Shown piece after piece: positions 5,577-8,594 of a stretch of DNA of 8,594 nt. Below the pieces are notes generated by a model. The model ran no database searches, was not told the DNA's origin, and saw only the letters and a list, made by a program, of their open reading frames with translations. How positions within the stretch are numbered: the first letter of the stretch is position 1; each line of letters starts with the position of its first letter. The position numbers were made by a program, and so were the translations under genes. The stretch spans positions 1 through 8,594 of the forward strand of contig CALZJY010000068.1 in the NCBI GenBank assembly GCA_945787925.1. The letters run 5' to 3'. Source of the stretch: an uncultured Anaerosporobacter sp. GTDB lineage: Bacteria; Bacillota; Clostridia; Lachnospirales; Lachnospiraceae.

Positions 5577-5608
5577 GACATTTTATTGCATAATTCCAAT
5601 AAAATGTC
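5577..5608 (-). promoter_or_regulatory. 12-bp perfect inverted repeat in the flavoprotein 5' leader
   Basis: The arms GACATTTTATTG (5577-5588) and CAATAAAATGTC (5597-5608) are perfect complements with an 8-base loop. If transcription starts near 5613, this hairpin lies almost at the mRNA 5' end. It could stabilise the transcript, or the DNA could be an operator for a dimeric regulator. Confidence 0.7.
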
Positions 5609-5619
5609 CAGTAAAAAAA

Positions 5620-5648
5620 AGAATATCACAATTTTTTTCGTATGTAAA
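5620..5648 (-). promoter_or_regulatory. Promoter of the flavoprotein gene
   Basis: On the minus strand TTTACA (5648-5643) and TATTCT (5625-5620) are separated by exactly 17 bases, with a TGA before the -10 giving an extended -10-like element. The predicted start near 5613 gives a leader of about 70 bases to the ATG at 5542. Confidence 0.7.
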
Positions 5649-5685
5649 GTAGTATTTATTGAAACCATTTACCCTTGTTATTCTC

Positions 5686-5714
5686 TTGACAATTGGTAAT
5701 AATATGAATACAAT
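5686..5714 (+). promoter_or_regulatory. Promoter of the apbE gene
   Basis: A consensus TTGACA (5686-5691), a 17-base spacer and TACAAT (5709-5714) form a strong sigma-A-type promoter. The predicted start near 5721 gives a leader of about 32 bases. The RBS is AAGGAG (5735-5740), 12 bases before the ATG, which is slightly long. Confidence 0.85.
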
Positions 5715-5752
5715 CAAATCAAAAAACATACTGTAAGGAGTCATATCGTATT

Positions 5753-6790
5753 ATGAAAAAACTCGTATCTGCCCTATGCATTTTTACGATTCTTTTAAGT
5801 AGTCTTACTGGCTGTTCCAAAAAACAAGAATCTGGCGCATGGGATGGTTCTTATATCACAGATTCTAGATTTCTATTAAACACTGTCGTAGCCTTAACGA
5901 TCTATGACAAACAAGATCCTGTTATTTTAGAAGAAGCATTTAAAGAATGTGCAAACTATGAAACGATCTTTAGCCGTACCTTGCCAACAAGCGAGCTATA
6001 CAAGCTAAATGCACGTACCCTCCCTATGAAAGACGGAAAATATGAAGTGTCCGATGACTTAGCTGCCTTAATTGAGAAAGCAATTTACTATAGCAAGCTA
6101 AGTAATGGCGCGTTCGACCTAACCGTTGCACCAGTAAGCTCATTATGGGATTTTACAAGTGCCGAACAAGATAAGGCGCTTCCTGATAATACAGCCCTAA
6201 AAGAAGGCTTAAAACATATCAACTATAACAAGGTTCATATCGAAGGAAATAACGTATGGTTCGACGATGACCATACGACGCTTGATCTTGGTGCAATTGC
6301 CAAAGGATATATTGCCGACCGCCTCAAAGATTTCTTCCTAGAAAAAGGAGTAAAGAGTGCCATGATCAATCTTGGTGGTAACGTGTTATGTGTCGGCCAA
6401 AAACCAGATGGTGCAGCCTTTAAGGTAGGCGTTCAAAAACCATTTGCTGACCGTAATGAAACATGTGCCATTATGGATTTAAAAGACAAATCCGTCGTTA
6501 GCTCCGGTATCTATGAACGTTATATTACCGTAGACGGTAAAAACTATCATCATATTCTAAATCCAAAAACAGGCTATCCATACGATAACAACTTAGTAGC
6601 CGTAACAATCATTAGCAACGAATCCGTAGATGGTGACGGACTTAGTACTTCTAGCTTCGCTCTTGGATTAGAAAAAGGATTAGAATTAATCGATTCCCTC
6701 GAAGATGTAGAAGCCGTCTTCATTACCGATGACTATAACCTCCACTATTCCAAAGGATTTAAAGAAACAATTAAAATAACAGAACAATAA
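5753..6790 (+). CDS. apbE: ApbE-family FAD:protein FMN transferase (lipoprotein)
   Basis: This 345-residue protein begins with a signal peptide and lipobox LTGC (18-21), so it works outside the membrane as a lipoprotein. ApbE signatures appear in order: GAFDLTVAPV (119-128), TLDLGAIAKGYIADR (176-190), INLGGNV (206-211 region), HHILNPKTGYP (266-276) and the metal-binding DGLSTSSFALG (295-305). The length is typical. The enzyme uses FAD and Mg2+ to attach FMN to a Thr in the D..(T/S)GA(T/S) motif of extracytosolic flavoproteins. The obvious substrate is the divergent neighbour with DGVTGAT. Consensus promoters face away from each other in the 210-base gap, so the two genes may be co-regulated. 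A 19-bp terminator follows at once. Confidence 0.95.
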   Translation: MKKLVSALCIFTILLSSLTGCSKKQESGAWDGSYITDSRFLLNTVVALTIYDKQDPVILEEAFKECANYETIFSRTLPTSELYKLNARTLPMKDGKYEVSDDLAALIEKAIYYSKLSNGAFDLTVAPVSSLWDFTSAEQDKALPDNTALKEGLKHINYNKVHIEGNNVWFDDDHTTLDLGAIAKGYIADRLKDFFLEKGVKSAMINLGGNVLCVGQKPDGAAFKVGVQKPFADRNETCAIMDLKDKSVVSSGIYERYITVDGKNYHHILNPKTGYPYDNNLVAVTIISNESVDGDGLSTSSFALGLEKGLELIDSLEDVEAVFITDDYNLHYSKGFKETIKITEQ

Positions 6791-6832
6791 ACAAATACCG
6801 CATAGACGATCCTCTATGCGGTATTTGTTTAT
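6787..6832. terminator. Bidirectional terminator between apbE and the GGDEF-BTAD gene
   Basis: A perfect 19-bp inverted repeat (6787-6805 and 6814-6832, 8-base loop) joins the ends of two convergent genes. The left arm overlaps the last codons of apbE and the right arm ends at the stop codon of the minus-strand gene. Both outer parts are A/T-rich, so it can terminate from either side. Confidence 0.88.
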
Positions 6833-8594
6833 TTAACTTTTGTGAAAAGATTTTGTAATTGCTGTTTCTGCACGTTTTACTGCTTTGATTGCTGTTTCTA
6901 CTTGTGCCTTTCCATCACTAAACTCCTCCTCAAACCGATGTAGGATTCGTTCCATAATACGATTGGCATCTTCTTGTGTACCACATGGAAGCAGTACCGC
7001 ATATTCCGATTCGGTTACCTTACAAAAAACATCTCCAATTCTTAACGCTCTCCGCAAACAGATAAATAGTTGATGCATATACATCGTGATCTGTTTTCGT
7101 TCTAAGTATTGTTGTTTAGAAATGCCTAATACAGCCAGACAGTATCCTTTTTCATCCCGAACCATGTTCCTTGAAATTATCTGATAAAACTTTTCAAACG
7201 TATACATATCACAATAAAATGCTCCTACTGCAATGGTCTTTTCTCGAATCAAGGATTCAATCTGATCGATTCCGCCTGCTACACGCTCGCTTCCTATAAT
7301 CTCCAAATACAGCTCTTTCATCTGCTCCGATGGGTCTTTATGAAGTTTTGCATAGTATTCTTCTACAACATACTCAAAATGCTCTAATGCTCTCTGTTTT
7401 CTTCCAAGAACAACCAATGATCGCAAATAATAGTATTGAATCCGTTCCAAAAACGCGTCTTGAAATAATGCTCTCTGAGAAACCACTAAAATCTTTTCAT
7501 ATTCTTTTTTTCGATAACAAAGTGCTATAAATACTTCTAACAAGGACATATACATATGTTCAAAACGCTTACGGATCGCAAGCACCCATTCCACCTGTAC
7601 GACAGATTGCAAGAATTCTCCGCCATAAAGGCTTATGGCACGTTCACAAAGCTCGTATTGCTTTTCTTCATCCGATTCCTCCATTGCCTGCTTATACATC
7701 GTTTCAAACAATTCCGTATCTACAATACACATATACGTATTATTCCAACGATATACGCCTTTTTGCATGATGATCAGTTCTTTTGCTTCCCGTATTGGTA
7801 ATTCTTCTAACAGCTCTGTGGCATTCTCTATCAGTATCCGAATCCCATATTCCGCATCTTCTACTTCTCCATATTGCCAGATAGCTGCAAACACATCTTC
7901 CTTAGAATAATTCTTATAGCGGTTATTGATCAAAAATGCAAGCAATAGCCAAACCTTGGATTGTTCCTTTCTAACCGGCCGTAGTGTCTTGTCTCCACTT
8001 AGAAGCCTTAATCGTCCGAATTGGAATACTTCCACTTGCCCTTTTACTTCCTGCAAGTCTCTCCAAATCGTACAATTTCTTCCGTTGCTTTTGGCACGAT
8101 ACAGACGCTTATCCGCACACTCTACTAGTTCCTCTAATGACTTCTTTTCTGGTAGTTCGGTCACGCCACCCGCGCTAATCGTAACTACCTTACCAGCTCG
8201 ATTATGTAAATGTTCTATCTCCATCCCCTTTACCTGTTCTCGCATCTGTTCAATGACTGCCACTGCCTCCTGTTCAGATGCTCCCCGCAGCAGGACAACA
8301 AACTCTTCTCCACCATAGCGCCCCAAAAATGCATTTTTTTTTGGAAGACATTCCTTTAGCTTTCTTGCCACGCTGCGCAATACCTGATCCCCCTTCAGAT
8401 GTCCGTAACGGTCATTGTACTGCTTAAAACAGTCAATATCTAAGATTGCCACACTGAGCGGTTGATTCTCGGTACATGCCTCCTGCCAAAACTCTTCTTT
8501 CTTTTGTTCATACTCCCGTCGATTCGAAATCCCGGTCAATCCATCTAAACTTGCGATATTCTCCATCCGACAGCGATATTCATAAAGTTCTACG
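6833..8594 (-). CDS. GGDEF - SARP-like wHTH - BTAD - degenerate GGDEF fusion protein (5' end outside window)
   Basis: The frame is open to the window edge: nine codons (VELYEYRCR) precede the first visible Met (8566) without a stop, so the N-terminus is missing. Numbering from that Met: residues 1-168 are a GGDEF domain with the DGLTGISNRR entry motif, DIDCFKQYND (43-52) and an intact active site GGEEF (85-89). The I-site position reads KKNA (76-79), not RxxD. Residues 178-275 resemble the OmpR-type winged helix of SARP/AfsR activators, and 280-425 a helical BTAD. Residues 445-550 look like a second GGDEF fold with TESEY (518-522) replacing GGDEF, preceded by RIGD (509-512) at the I-site. It is probably a diguanylate cyclase fused to a transcription factor. 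The unseen N-terminus may hold a sensor. Domain calls were made by eye; the wHTH/BTAD and C-terminal GGDEF calls are less certain than the first GGDEF. Confidence 0.85.
   Translation of the reverse strand, partial: VELYEYRCRMENIASLDGLTGISNRREYEQKKEEFWQEACTENQPLSVAILDIDCFKQYNDRYGHLKGDQVLRSVARKLKECLPKKNAFLGRYGGEEFVVLLRGASEQEAVAVIEQMREQVKGMEIEHLHNRAGKVVTISAGGVTELPEKKSLEELVECADKRLYRAKSNGRNCTIWRDLQEVKGQVEVFQFGRLRLLSGDKTLRPVRKEQSKVWLLLAFLINNRYKNYSKEDVFAAIWQYGEVEDAEYGIRILIENATELLEELPIREAKELIIMQKGVYRWNNTYMCIVDTELFETMYKQAMEESDEEKQYELCERAISLYGGEFLQSVVQVEWVLAIRKRFEHMYMSLLEVFIALCYRKKEYEKILVVSQRALFQDAFLERIQYYYLRSLVVLGRKQRALEHFEYVVEEYYAKLHKDPSEQMKELYLEIIGSERVAGGIDQIESLIREKTIAVGAFYCDMYTFEKFYQIISRNMVRDEKGYCLAVLGISKQQYLERKQITMYMHQLFICLRRALRIGDVFCKVTESEYAVLLPCGTQEDANRIMERILHRFEEEFSDGKAQVETAIKAVKRAETAITKSFHKS

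Noticed and set aside
5543..5668. N-terminal extension of the flavoprotein to an upstream ATG at 5668
   Set aside because: The extension would start upstream of the predicted promoter (5648-5620) and cover the inverted repeat. The ATG at 5542 has a proper GGAGG.
7926..8318. 130-codon plus-strand frame opposite the GGDEF domain
   Set aside because: It lies opposite conserved GGDEF catalytic motifs, and no domain is recognisable in it.

Overview
The window looks like chromosomal DNA of a low-GC Firmicute, most likely a Lachnospiraceae-type clostridium. The reasons are AT-rich intergenic DNA, strong AGGAGG-type ribosome binding sites, TTGACA/TACAAT-type promoters and the protein families present (FeoA, a DtxR/MntR-type regulator, Gx transporter, NusG domain II, FMN-binding/ApbE, and a BTAD-GGDEF protein). 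This placement rests on family content and style, not on a database match. No rRNA, tRNA, CRISPR array or transposase was seen.

Plus strand, 1-2393: the 3' end of a gene for a very Cys/Gly-rich protein is closed by a strong terminator. Next is feoA, preceded by a perfect 14-bp palindrome (TTTCCTTAAGGAAA) of the kind bound by DtxR/MntR-family metal repressors. After a hairpin come a stand-alone FeoB-like G domain with altered GTPase motifs and no membrane permease, and then a lipoprotein with two C-terminal repeats. Terminator hairpins at about 2410-2518 separate this block from the convergent minus-strand genes.

Minus strand, 5542-2528 (read right to left): a membrane-anchored FMN-binding flavoprotein, a NusG domain II protein, a Gx-family membrane protein, a patatin-like phospholipase and a DtxR/MntR-family regulator with all six MntR-type metal ligands. 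Divergent from the flavoprotein, on the plus strand, is a lipoprotein ApbE (FAD:protein FMN transferase), which would attach FMN to Thr143 of the flavoprotein. The flavoprotein, NusG-II, Gx and ApbE genes resemble a compact extracytosolic electron-transfer (EET-like) module without its NADH dehydrogenase and quinone genes. An unusual GC-richer intergenic element of about 130 bp lies between the flavoprotein and NusG-II genes.

Minus strand, 8594-6833: a gene running off the window edge encodes a GGDEF (GGEEF) domain, a SARP/AfsR-like winged helix, a BTAD domain and a degenerate second GGDEF-like domain that keeps an RxxD at the I-site position. This single-chain joining of c-di-GMP synthesis, possible c-di-GMP sensing and DNA binding is the most unusual protein here. 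Overall the window combines iron/manganese handling with cell-surface flavin redox chemistry, next to a second-messenger/transcription fusion.
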